Part shown: piece by piece, positions 44,284-52,237 of the stretch
Layout of the letters: each line of letters opens with the position of its first letter
How positions within the stretch are numbered: position 1 is the stretch's first letter
Assembly: GCF_903645355.1 (NCBI RefSeq)
Contig: NZ_CAHJXR010000010.1
Span: forward strand, 1-52,237
Origin: Schaalia sp. Marseille-Q2122
GTDB taxonomy: Bacteria; Actinomycetota; Actinomycetes; Actinomycetales; Actinomycetaceae
Length of the DNA stretch: 52,237 bases
Direction of reading: 5' to 3'
The notes under the pieces: model-generated
Database searches by the model: none
What the model saw: only the letters and a program-made list of their open reading frames with translations
What the model was told of the DNA's origin: nothing
Made by a program: the position numbers and the translations under genes

Positions 44284-44353
44284 TAGGGACCCCTCACTAT
44301 AAATGAGCACGACAGCCTAAGCCTACCGATTCCTTCGACTCTTCGGAAGGATT

Positions 44354-45568
44354 TCATTTGGCTATCGGCGTCAAGCCTGCAGCTTTCTCCGCCTCTGCCA
44401 CGCGCCTCATGTAGCGCGGAGAACTTCCAAACTCCCCTCGATCAGCAGCACGCTTGTTTTCAACCGGAATAAAGGTCCCTCGATAGACATAAGACGTGTC
44501 ATACATCAAGTACCCATGGTTCGAGATACCATCCAGGTATTCTTGCCAGGCTATTCGGTCACCCTTGACGTGATATTGAGCTTTCTCCAACAGAGGATTC
44601 GAGTCCTCCAACGCTGCAGGATTCGGATGCTTCGAGAAAGCCCCCACATCCATAAAGCCATACCCACACTTCTCAGACCAACCCCCATCCGCAGAACACG
44701 GAATCGCCGTCTCAATCAACGCACGAATCAACTGATTCCCCGACGCCCCCGGCCACTTCTGCACCCCCAACGCCAACGCACCCGACACCATCGGAGTAGA
44801 AAAAGACGTCCCCTGCTGATTCACAGAAATACGACTCAACACACCCGAAGCATCAGGATCACGCAAAGTAATACCCTCACCCACAGCAGAAACAGTCATT
44901 CCATCACCGTAAGTCCCCCACTCCACCGACTTCTGATCAAGAGTCTCAGCCCCCACAGCAACAGCACCGTTGGTCACCATCCCCGTCGTTTCAAGGGAGT
45001 TACCTCCATTCCCTGCACCCCACACCACCGGTACACCCATTTCGGCAGCCCGTCTTACTGCCAGCGACGCCTCTCGATTCCCCCCCTCATCACTTGTGAC
45101 TTGAATAGTAATAATGTCCACGCCCTTAGAGAGGGCATCATGGATAGCATCCGAAGTTTCCCACCTGCACTTATCCGCCTTCGTCTCCTGATAACTCAGC
45201 GGATAACTCATAATCTTTGCCCGAGGCACCCACCCATAATCCGACGAAAGCCGCATCGAAGCGATCGCCGTGGCATGAACAGTGTCATACGAAGCCTTCT
45301 GCACCGGACACTTCTCCACCGACTCAATATCAGCACCCGCCAACTCCGGCACCGACTGATCCACCCACCCATCCAACACCGCAATCGTCACACCCGAACC
45401 ATCCAACCCCACCGCATGAGCATTCTTAAACCCGTAATACTCCACATAAGGCTGATCCGTAATCACACCCTCATCAGCCCACGCCACCCCAGCCCCCACC
45501 AAGGCAGCACACACCACAAGACCACACACACCCACCACACGCACAAAAACCCGCCTCACAACAAGCAT
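44354..45568 (-). CDS. mycP: Mycosin-like subtilase of the T7SS
   Basis: 404 residues from the ATG at 45568 (GGAGGGGAGC upstream). A signal peptide (VVGVCGLVVCAALVGAGVAWA) precedes an S8 protease domain with catalytic Asp66 (AVLDGW), His98 (HATAIAS), Asn187 oxyanion (GAGNGG) and Ser255 (GTSFSTP). MycP proteases hold the ESX membrane complex together and process substrates. Two features differ from typical MycP: the usual HGT around His is HAT, and the C-terminus (AAEAEKAAGLTPIAK) has no membrane anchor, so the enzyme may be released or held through partners. The position between EccC and the substrates supports a T7SS role. Confidence 0.88.
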   Translation of the reverse strand: MLVVRRVFVRVVGVCGLVVCAALVGAGVAWADEGVITDQPYVEYYGFKNAHAVGLDGSGVTIAVLDGWVDQSVPELAGADIESVEKCPVQKASYDTVHATAIASMRLSSDYGWVPRAKIMSYPLSYQETKADKCRWETSDAIHDALSKGVDIITIQVTSDEGGNREASLAVRRAAEMGVPVVWGAGNGGNSLETTGMVTNGAVAVGAETLDQKSVEWGTYGDGMTVSAVGEGITLRDPDASGVLSRISVNQQGTSFSTPMVSGALALGVQKWPGASGNQLIRALIETAIPCSADGGWSEKCGYGFMDVGAFSKHPNPAALEDSNPLLEKAQYHVKGDRIAWQEYLDGISNHGYLMYDTSYVYRGTFIPVENKRAADRGEFGSSPRYMRRVAEAEKAAGLTPIAK

Positions 45569-45612
45569 TGCTCCCCTCCACGGCACCCACACGATCCCCG
45601 CCCACAAGCACG

Positions 45613-46239
45613 CTAGGACTGCGGAGCATCCTCTTCATCGGAGTACACCTTCGGCGTGTACTCGGGCGACTTATACGTCAAGGGCTCATCCCCCTCGGGA
45701 TATCCCGACTTAAAAGACAAGGTGATGGGATAGTCCTTCTCCCCCAAACCCTCAAGGTACAGCTCATACTGAATGCCCTGAGTGGTCATTGATGGCATCA
45801 CCGTCCAAGACGAGTAGTACTCGCATTCCGCACTCCAGCACATGCGGAACTTTGACACACCCTTTTGCCAATGGGTCGGTGTGCCAAACCACTCCAGAAC
45901 CTCCTCATCACCTGACACAGTGCCATCCTCATTGAAGGTCACAACACCAGGCTTACCATCAACCTCGCCGTACTTACCCCCCCACCGAAGCTCACGGCCC
46001 ACAAGATCGCTCTCAGCCTTCGCGCGGCGGTAGATCAACTGCGTCGATTCAGCATCCTTCGCTTCATCAGCCTCAAGCATGCGGTGGTACTCAATCTTTC
46101 GCCCATCGCCAATATGCGGTAGCTCATCGATCTTGCTTGTGGCGGAAGCAACCGGATCGCCAGCACAGCCCGCCAGCAACGGAAGGCTCACACACGCAAC
46201 AGCGACGAACGCCGGCCGCACAACACGCATCATCTTCAT
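45613..46239 (-). CDS. T7SS-cluster lipoprotein
   Basis: This 208-residue lipoprotein has a signal peptide ending in LLAGC (Cys25). The mature part contains an Asp/Glu-rich stretch, a GTPTHW motif, a Cys pair (MCWSAECEYY) and a C-terminal acidic tail (SDEEDAPQS). No family is recognised. Its ATG overlaps the eccC stop by four bases, so it is tightly coupled to the motor ATPase and probably part of, or serviced with, the secretion apparatus. It is not visibly related to the lipoproteins of loci A and B. Confidence 0.83.
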   Translation of the reverse strand: MKMMRVVRPAFVAVACVSLPLLAGCAGDPVASATSKIDELPHIGDGRKIEYHRMLEADEAKDAESTQLIYRRAKAESDLVGRELRWGGKYGEVDGKPGVVTFNEDGTVSGDEEVLEWFGTPTHWQKGVSKFRMCWSAECEYYSSWTVMPSMTTQGIQYELYLEGLGEKDYPITLSFKSGYPEGDEPLTYKSPEYTPKVYSDEEDAPQS

Positions 46240-49200
46240 CCTATTTCTCCCTCATGAGGATCCACCCAGGAAATCTGGGCAACAACTCTTCCTGAATCTC
46301 GAGTCAGCACCTGAGCTCGACCTGGCTCAGCCTTCGTGCCCTTCACACGTCCGAAGGACAGGCCCTCATCCGGGTCAACAGACAACATGACAACTGTTGC
46401 CCCAGATTCCATCATCGTCTGAATCGTCGGATCATACAGGGCGCGAGAAGCCCCACCTGATCGACGAGTCAGCACAAAATTAAAACCAACATCGCGCGCC
46501 TGCTGAATGAAAGGCTTCAAATCAGCCAAAACAGGCGTTGACTGTCCCGGAATAAGGTCATAATCATCAATAAACAACCACACCTCAGGCCCGGACCACC
46601 AAGAACGATTACGCAGTTGCTCCGTCGTCACGTCCCCCGTCGGCAAACGCTTCTTCAAAGCATTTGAAATCGTCGCCACCAGACCCGGCAAAGTCTCAGG
46701 CAAGTTGCCATAAGCCCCAAGGTAATCCGCAGGCACAAAGTCAAGCAGTCGACGGCGAGGATCAAAGACAACAATCTGCGCCTCGGAACTACTCGACTTC
46801 GTCACCACCTGGCGAATCAGCGTGCGCACCATATTCGTCTTACCCGAACGACTTTCACCAAAGACACACATCATCGCGGTCGCCTCCGCGTTCAGGCGCA
46901 AAGCCTCAAGCCGCGACTCCTCGACACCCACAACCAGACCAGGTCCCTCAGCTCCCCGCAAACGATCCACGTCCTCAGCGGGAATCATCGTCGGCAACAG
47001 GCGCAGCTTCGGCCCATGTCCTGCCGGGAGCGCCGCCTCAATACGGTCCACCATTTCCGACACGCCATCAGCCAGAGTCTGCGCATCCTGATCACCATCA
47101 ATACGCGGCAGGCACACCAAGATCTGATGACCAGACATCGCGATACCGCGGCACGGGCGGCCTTCAGGAACCAACTCAGCCACATCACGCGAAACAAGGG
47201 ACTCGCTGGGCGTTCCCAAACGCAACTCCAGACGAGTGCCAATTACCTCTTGGATCTGCTGACGCATATCATTCCAGCGCGAAGTCGCCACCATCAGGTG
47301 CACACCAAAAGACAAGGCACGCTGAAGAAGAGCCGAAATACGCAGGTCAACACCTTCAAACTCGGCCCGGAAGGTTGCCCAGCCATCAATCACAAGGAAC
47401 ACATCGCCATAGCCGTCATCCCACTGCCCACGAGCACGCCCACGACGATAGGCCTGCATCGACTCAATGCCGTTCTCGCGGAAAAACAGCTCACGATCAT
47501 CAACAATCGCCTCGATCTCTGACAAAAGGCGCTCAACAATAGCGGGCTGATCTCGAGTCACCACCGCTGACACATGAGGAGCCCGACGCATCGAGGCGAA
47601 GGAACCACCACCGAAATCCAGAACAAAGAAATGAACCTCTTGCGGAGTATGGACAAGCGACAATGCCGACACCATCGAACGCAGAGTTGTCGACTTACCC
47701 GACAAAGGGCCACCCAAAACGCAAACATGGCCACCCGCACCCGACAGGTCCACCTCCAACACATCCCGACGCTGCTCCAAAGGAACATCGATGGTGCCCA
47801 AGGGGAAGCGCAATCCACCCTTCGCGCGCCATTGAGGAGAAACCAACCCCAGCCCCGGAACCGGCCCTAAATCAGGCATCAACTGATCCAAAGTATCGGG
47901 CTTATCCAAAGGCGGCAGCCAGACCTGATGCGCTGGCACCCCCTTGCCTCGCAAGCGCTCCACGGCGATTTCAATCTCAGTCATACCCTTCCAACGCTCA
48001 TCGCCCGGCACACTAATCTGGATGGGCCCAGTGGCTGGCGCCGACTCTTCCAAAGCAATCACCGGATTAGAGCTAAAAGGAAGGACTCGGATTGCTGCAG
48101 CAGCCGAACCCGCCTGATTCATCAACGACGGATCCATACGACGAGGCGGCGGGGGCACAGCAACATAGGAAGCTCGGAAACGCGTCATCTGATCACTGGT
48201 CGTCTTCAAATACCCCACGCCTGGATACGAAGGCAAAGCAGCCGCATCCGATACACCCAGAAGCTGCTTTGATTCTGAAGCGTTGAAGGTCTTCAATCCC
48301 AAACGGTACGACAGGTGGGAATCCAAGCCACGTAAACGACCGTCCTCCAAGCGCTGGGAAGCCAAGAGCAGGTGAATACCCATTGAACGACCCAGACGGC
48401 CCACCGCAATGAAAAGATCCAAGAATTCCGGCTTAGCCGTCAACAACTCTGAAAACTCATCCAGCACAATAAACAATGCAGGTAGCGCCGGATAACTGTG
48501 CTCGCCAGCTAGGCGCTCCTTCTCGTATTCGGTGACATTGGCATAATTCCCAGCTGCACGAAGAAGCTCCTGGCGGCGCACCATCTCGCCGCGGATCGCA
48601 TCCTGCATACGATCCACCAAAGACAGCTCCGACTCCAGATTCGAAATCATTGCCGACACATGCGGCAAATCCGCCATGCCCGCAAAGGTAGCACCGCCCT
48701 TGAAGTCCACCAGCACGAAGTTCAACTGCTCCGGTGAGTGCGTCAACGCCATCGCCAACACCAATGTACGTAAAACCTCAGACTTACCCGAGCCGGTCGC
48801 ACCCACCAGGACACCGTGAGGCCCCATACCCTCCTGGGCAGCCTCCTTAATGTCCAAAATCACGGGCACGCCCTCGGGAGTCACAGCAAATGGCACACGT
48901 AAACGATCCCGCCCCTCACGCCGTTTCCACTGAGTCTCCGGATCAAAATCGCGGATATCACCAATCCCCAACAGCTCCATGAGATCAACCGAACGCTTCG
49001 GATCCGAACGGCCAATGGGAGCGGCCGCCTCGGTCCCATCTTCAGAAGACCAGTGCGTCATCCGACGTGCCACTGACTCCGCCTGGACGACACTCATCGC
49101 ATCGGGCACCGTCATGAAAGAGTCCTGGTCCAAGAGGATGACTTCCATTGCACCAGTAGAATAACCCGAAGCATCACGGTGAAGCATCATGCGTATCGTC

Positions 49201-50261
49201 GTCTGAGAAGTCAACGGACCCCAAGAACTCAATACCTTCATCACCGTCACACCGAGAGCACCTTCGAAAGAGGTGAGACGAGAAGACGAAACAAGATGCA
49301 TATCATCAACGACCACCACCACATGCGGCCATTCCGTCTCCTCCGAACGCGGCATAAACTGCGGACGATTCACAATGTCTTCGCCCAGAAGATCCTCCAA
49401 ATCCGCCTGGCTCGACACAATCATGCGCGAAGGACCCAAGGCATCCTTGGCCTCATCAGAACGGGCATGCGGAAGCCACTTCACCCACTCCCACTGAGGA
49501 CGCACCGCATCCGAACACAGAACAGCGATCTTCAACGCCGTAGGCGGCACAAACACCGCCAAGTGCACCAACATTGCTCGCAGCTGCGCACGGGCAGCAT
49601 CAACATCCCCCACCAGCTCAACATGAGAAAAACCCCCCAGAGGAGTGCCAAAAGGAAGATCATCGACCTTGGCGTGCGTCTCAACAAAGCGGCTCATCGC
49701 TGAATGGCACACCACATCTGGACGCGCCAGAGGCGGCAAGTCCGGAACCTCAAGCTCCATCGCGAGCGCCTGGGTAGTGTTCCCGATCCGCACATTCATC
49801 GTCGTTGGAGACCCCTCCTGGCGTTCCCACAAGCGCGATCCTTCCTGGGCAACCAACACCAACGAGGCAGGATCGGGCATATGCCAACGATGATGAGCAC
49901 GTTGTTTCTTTGCCACGGTACGCACCGTGTCGCGAGTCTGACTCAAATACGCCAAATACTCGCGCCGCAAGTTCGCCACCTTCTGGCGGTGCCCACCAAT
50001 CTGGCGATACACGTTAAAGCCCACCATCGTGAGCATGGCAACAACCATCGCGCCAGCCATCAGCATTAAGCGCGGGTTAGAGGACTGCGACATTGCCATA
50101 AACACCATGACGCCCATCGAGCCCAACATGGGAACGACCATCAGCAGCACATTTCCCACACCAGCAGCTTCCGGTTGATCAGGAGGGAGCTGAAGAGGGA
50201 TCGTCCCCGAAGGAAGATCCGGTACTCCCTCGGTGGTCTCAGGATCAACCGGCATGGTCAT
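46236..50261 (-). CDS. eccC: EccC-type T7SS FtsK/SpoIIIE motor ATPase
   Basis: 1341 residues from the ATG at 50261 (GGAG upstream; frame open to 50282). Two transmembrane helices (about residues 35-55 and 65-85) precede a cytoplasmic region and three FtsK/SpoIIIE ATPase domains. Walker A motifs lie at about residues 487 (GATGSGKSE), 852 (GGPLSGKSTT) and 1137 (GESRSGKTNM). Walker B is intact in domain 1 (IVLDEFSELL) but altered in domain 2 (VIDGWATF) and domain 3 (FIDDYDLI), as often seen where only domain 1 is highly active. EccC recognises WXG-type substrates and drives export. Absence of N-terminal FHA domains and the overall length fit actinobacterial EccC more than EssC. Confidence 0.96.
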   Translation of the reverse strand: MTMPVDPETTEGVPDLPSGTIPLQLPPDQPEAAGVGNVLLMVVPMLGSMGVMVFMAMSQSSNPRLMLMAGAMVVAMLTMVGFNVYRQIGGHRQKVANLRREYLAYLSQTRDTVRTVAKKQRAHHRWHMPDPASLVLVAQEGSRLWERQEGSPTTMNVRIGNTTQALAMELEVPDLPPLARPDVVCHSAMSRFVETHAKVDDLPFGTPLGGFSHVELVGDVDAARAQLRAMLVHLAVFVPPTALKIAVLCSDAVRPQWEWVKWLPHARSDEAKDALGPSRMIVSSQADLEDLLGEDIVNRPQFMPRSEETEWPHVVVVVDDMHLVSSSRLTSFEGALGVTVMKVLSSWGPLTSQTTIRMMLHRDASGYSTGAMEVILLDQDSFMTVPDAMSVVQAESVARRMTHWSSEDGTEAAAPIGRSDPKRSVDLMELLGIGDIRDFDPETQWKRREGRDRLRVPFAVTPEGVPVILDIKEAAQEGMGPHGVLVGATGSGKSEVLRTLVLAMALTHSPEQLNFVLVDFKGGATFAGMADLPHVSAMISNLESELSLVDRMQDAIRGEMVRRQELLRAAGNYANVTEYEKERLAGEHSYPALPALFIVLDEFSELLTAKPEFLDLFIAVGRLGRSMGIHLLLASQRLEDGRLRGLDSHLSYRLGLKTFNASESKQLLGVSDAAALPSYPGVGYLKTTSDQMTRFRASYVAVPPPPRRMDPSLMNQAGSAAAAIRVLPFSSNPVIALEESAPATGPIQISVPGDERWKGMTEIEIAVERLRGKGVPAHQVWLPPLDKPDTLDQLMPDLGPVPGLGLVSPQWRAKGGLRFPLGTIDVPLEQRRDVLEVDLSGAGGHVCVLGGPLSGKSTTLRSMVSALSLVHTPQEVHFFVLDFGGGSFASMRRAPHVSAVVTRDQPAIVERLLSEIEAIVDDRELFFRENGIESMQAYRRGRARGQWDDGYGDVFLVIDGWATFRAEFEGVDLRISALLQRALSFGVHLMVATSRWNDMRQQIQEVIGTRLELRLGTPSESLVSRDVAELVPEGRPCRGIAMSGHQILVCLPRIDGDQDAQTLADGVSEMVDRIEAALPAGHGPKLRLLPTMIPAEDVDRLRGAEGPGLVVGVEESRLEALRLNAEATAMMCVFGESRSGKTNMVRTLIRQVVTKSSSSEAQIVVFDPRRRLLDFVPADYLGAYGNLPETLPGLVATISNALKKRLPTGDVTTEQLRNRSWWSGPEVWLFIDDYDLIPGQSTPVLADLKPFIQQARDVGFNFVLTRRSGGASRALYDPTIQTMMESGATVVMLSVDPDEGLSFGRVKGTKAEPGRAQVLTRDSGRVVAQISWVDPHEGEIG

Positions 50262-50374
50262 AGTTGTTTCTCCGTTATGCATTCAACGAAAACGCGCAAA
50301 GTGTCTGAATCATCCTATCGCTACGCGGTAGCATTTTTAGGTCCGATTGATACGGGATTACGAAAGGTGAAACA
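50262..50374. promoter_or_regulatory. Divergent promoter region between eccC and eccD
   Basis: The 113-bp gap separates divergent T7SS operons, so it must contain both promoters. It is relatively A/T-rich for this genome. No high-confidence -35/-10 pair was identified. GGAG (eccC side) and AAAGGTG (eccD side) are the ribosome-binding sequences. Confidence 0.6.
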
Positions 50375-51715
50375 GTGGTCCGTCCCATGACGTTCGTGAC
50401 AATCCGCCACAACGGTGACCAGCACGACCTTTCCGTCCCCCGCGGAACCACCGTCGCAGGACTACTAGCGATGCTGGAAGTCGATACCTCCAACGGCCAA
50501 TACGCTGTCTCTCTACCCAATGGTCAAGAGGCATCACTGTCAGCTGCACTCGGACACGACCTTCCCTCCGGAAGCATCATTTCCGTCACAGGAACTGCAG
50601 CAAGTCGCCAAGCCGAAATCGAAGCACGCGAACGTATCGAAAGCCCCTGGTTCAACCACGCCCTCACTCGCGCCAGCGTCGCCTTCTTTCTCATCCCCCT
50701 CCATACACTCGGCGTTCTTCTGCCTCTCCTAGGCTTGCTCCCCACCCCATCCCTGGGCTTGCGCATTCTCATCGCGACGCTCTCGACTCTCATCCTGGGC
50801 AGCATGCTCATCTACCGCGTTCACCACCGCTCTGCAGGCGACCACCTCTTCCTCACCCTTCTGGCGGGGAGCACCCTGCTGGCACTCTTGCCTAGCTCCC
50901 CACAAGCCCACGCCCTCGCCCCAATGACCGTCACCACCGGAGCGTTCCTCACCTCCCTCACACTGTGGATACGCTCTCGCAGCTACACCGCCGCCACCTT
51001 TGTTTTCCTGTGGGCCGGGGGCGCGGTTTTGACACTCCTATCGACCTTCTTGTCGATCCCACTAACGGCACTAGCCCCACTAGCCCTCGCATTCGCAATC
51101 TGGGGAATCGCCAGCACCTCGGCATTCTCGCTTCGCGTACCCGACAGCCAACTGATCGATCTTCCCCTCGTCCGGACCGTAGCCCCCTCCGTCCGCGCGC
51201 CCCACACGCCCTCCCCAGCCAAAATCACCGCAGCCCGCGTCATGCGCACCATCCGAGAAGGTCAAGAGATCTCACGCTCCCTCACCGCAGCCTGGAGCCT
51301 CCTCGCCCTCATTTGCATTCCCCTCGTCAGCATTAACCTCGATACCCCCAGCCTTCAGGGCTGGGCGTCCCTGACCCTCCTCCTTGCTGCTACCGTTTCC
51401 CTCTCTCTCCTGCCCCGCACAGCCAAAGGCCGAGGCATCCACCTTCTTCCGCGAATCCCCGCGATCGCAGGTTTCATCGCCCTCATCATCACCATCAACG
51501 CACATTGGGAATTCACCCCCACTGGCACCGTCCTCGCACTTGTGGTCACCGCCTTCCTCATCGTCACCACAACCCTGAGCCTCTCCCAACGCCCCCACTC
51601 GGCATTCATCGGCCGAACAGCAGACATCCTCCAAGCACTGTCCCTGCTGCTCCTGCTCCCCTCCTCCGCCCTTGCCTCTGGCCTATTCGACTTCATCCGA
51701 CAGGTAGCTTCATAA
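50375..51715 (+). CDS. eccD: EccD-type T7SS membrane channel component
   Basis: This 446-residue protein starts at GTG 50375 (AAAGGTG upstream). The first ~75 residues form a ubiquitin-like (YukD) domain (VTIRHNGDQHDLSVPRGTTVAGLL). After a short linker there are about eleven hydrophobic spans from residue ~95 to the end. This is the architecture of EccD, which lines the ESX membrane pore as a dimer. It is slightly shorter than mycobacterial EccD (about 470-510). It overlaps the next gene by one base (TAATG). EccB and EccE are not found in the window and may follow downstream. Confidence 0.88.
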   Translation: MVRPMTFVTIRHNGDQHDLSVPRGTTVAGLLAMLEVDTSNGQYAVSLPNGQEASLSAALGHDLPSGSIISVTGTAASRQAEIEARERIESPWFNHALTRASVAFFLIPLHTLGVLLPLLGLLPTPSLGLRILIATLSTLILGSMLIYRVHHRSAGDHLFLTLLAGSTLLALLPSSPQAHALAPMTVTTGAFLTSLTLWIRSRSYTAATFVFLWAGGAVLTLLSTFLSIPLTALAPLALAFAIWGIASTSAFSLRVPDSQLIDLPLVRTVAPSVRAPHTPSPAKITAARVMRTIREGQEISRSLTAAWSLLALICIPLVSINLDTPSLQGWASLTLLLAATVSLSLLPRTAKGRGIHLLPRIPAIAGFIALIITINAHWEFTPTGTVLALVVTAFLIVTTTLSLSQRPHSAFIGRTADILQALSLLLLLPSSALASGLFDFIRQVAS

Positions 51716-52237
51716 TGCGTAGCCACACCCCTCCCTCACCTGCCGCTCTCCCGAAAGATTGCGCTCCTGCTCGCGCAGGACGCGCAACCCTCGCCTACGT
51801 CATCGATGCTCTCATCGTCAGCGGCATCTCGATAAGCGCCTACCTGCTCCGCCCCTCCCTGCTCCTTGCCCTCACCACCATGATCGAGCTGGCTGTGGTC
51901 ATGACCTTCACGCGAGCCGCCACAGGCCACACACCCGGATCACTCATCACCCGCACGCGAGCACGCCACGCTCAGCACGGAGGAGCACCCGGGCTGCGTG
52001 CACAAAGCGTTCACACACTGATCATGGCCCTCCTCCACCTCACCGCCATCGGCCCTCTCCTTACCCACCTGCTTGCGAAACACGGACAGACCCTGCCCGA
52101 CCGCATCGCCGGAATCATCATCACCGAGCCCTCACCGGCCAACCCAGCCGCTCAAAAGATCCAACAGGATGCCTACGGCAGGCAGACCCTTGCTCCCGCC
52201 GATCACTCACCAACCTGGAGTGCGCCCACCCCAATAG
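51715..52237 (+). CDS. RDD-like membrane protein, truncated by window end
   Basis: An ATG at 51715 overlaps the eccD stop; the frame is open to the last base, giving 174 residues without a stop. The N-terminal ~25 residues are Pro/Ala-rich, then GRATLAYVIDALIVSG recalls the RDD family's Arg...Asp signature on its first helix, with a second span (LLLALTTMIELAVVMTF), the TGHTPGSLITRTRARH segment typical after helix 2, and a final LPDRIAGIIIT that fits the RDD C-terminal motif. The visible tail (QKIQQDAYGRQTLAPADHS) is hydrophilic. RDD proteins often accompany T7SS genes in actinobacteria; function unclear. Its coupling to eccD suggests a part in the same machine. Confidence 0.8.
   Translation, partial: MRSHTPPSPAALPKDCAPARAGRATLAYVIDALIVSGISISAYLLRPSLLLALTTMIELAVVMTFTRAATGHTPGSLITRTRARHAQHGGAPGLRAQSVHTLIMALLHLTAIGPLLTHLLAKHGQTLPDRIAGIIITEPSPANPAAQKIQQDAYGRQTLAPADHSPTWSAPTPI

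Overview
The window reads as a chromosomal segment of a high-GC Gram-positive actinobacterium, most like the Actinomyces/Schaalia branch of the Actinomycetaceae. This is inferred from gene content and not from a database search. Supporting signs are a sortase-anchored protein with a LAQTG signal, a lysS / panD / panC / DUF2520-Rossmann neighbourhood of the type seen in Mycobacterium and other actinobacteria, groEL with CIRCE operators, a LytR_C-domain protein and an actinobacterial type VII secretion system (T7SS, ESX-like). No rRNA, tRNA, transposase or CRISPR array was seen.

Region 1 (1-14.1 kb) is mostly housekeeping. It holds the 3' end of a wall-anchored surface protein, a P-loop kinase, an 877-bp intergenic tract of degenerate repeats, lysS, a multipass membrane protein, and a minus-strand run of two PH-domain membrane proteins, a DUF2520 Rossmann protein, panC and panD. 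A two-component system and a degenerate HD-fold protein follow. Region 2 (14.1-20.3 kb) has two perfect DnaA boxes, a terminator, an orphan WXG100 gene, groEL with two CIRCE elements, a compositionally atypical unknown membrane protein, a LytR_C-domain protein and ung.

Region 3 (20.46-24.57 kb, 'locus A') is a compact plus-strand operon. It encodes a small helical protein, a 585-residue alpha/beta-hydrolase with a helical WXG-like N-terminus, and three tandem paralogous lipoproteins. Region 4 (24.6-30.6 kb) is housekeeping again: dtd, ygfZ, a nitrobindin/FABP-like protein, a membrane protein, a strongly structured intergenic element and a BetT-type BCCT transporter.

Region 5 (30.7-52.2 kb) is a T7SS island. 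From a divergent promoter near 50.3 kb, eccC, a lipoprotein, a mycosin-like protease, a small helical protein, a Gly/Ala-rich protein and an FHA protein run on the minus strand. EccD and a truncated RDD protein run on the plus strand. Continuing on the minus strand is 'locus B': a small helical protein, a 912-residue protein with an N-terminal WXG100 domain, and three tandem lipoproteins of about 700 residues that are homologous to the body of that WXG protein. A terminator closes the run near 30.75 kb.

The most interesting observation is that loci A and B share one layout: small helical partner, then WXG-like large protein, then three tandem lipoproteins. In locus A this resembles T7SS lipase toxin / lipoprotein immunity pairs known from Firmicutes. 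In locus B the lipoproteins are lipid-anchored relatives of the putative secreted protein itself. Both interpretations are inference; the gene order, lipoboxes, WXG motif, nucleophile motif and homologies are visible in the sequence.
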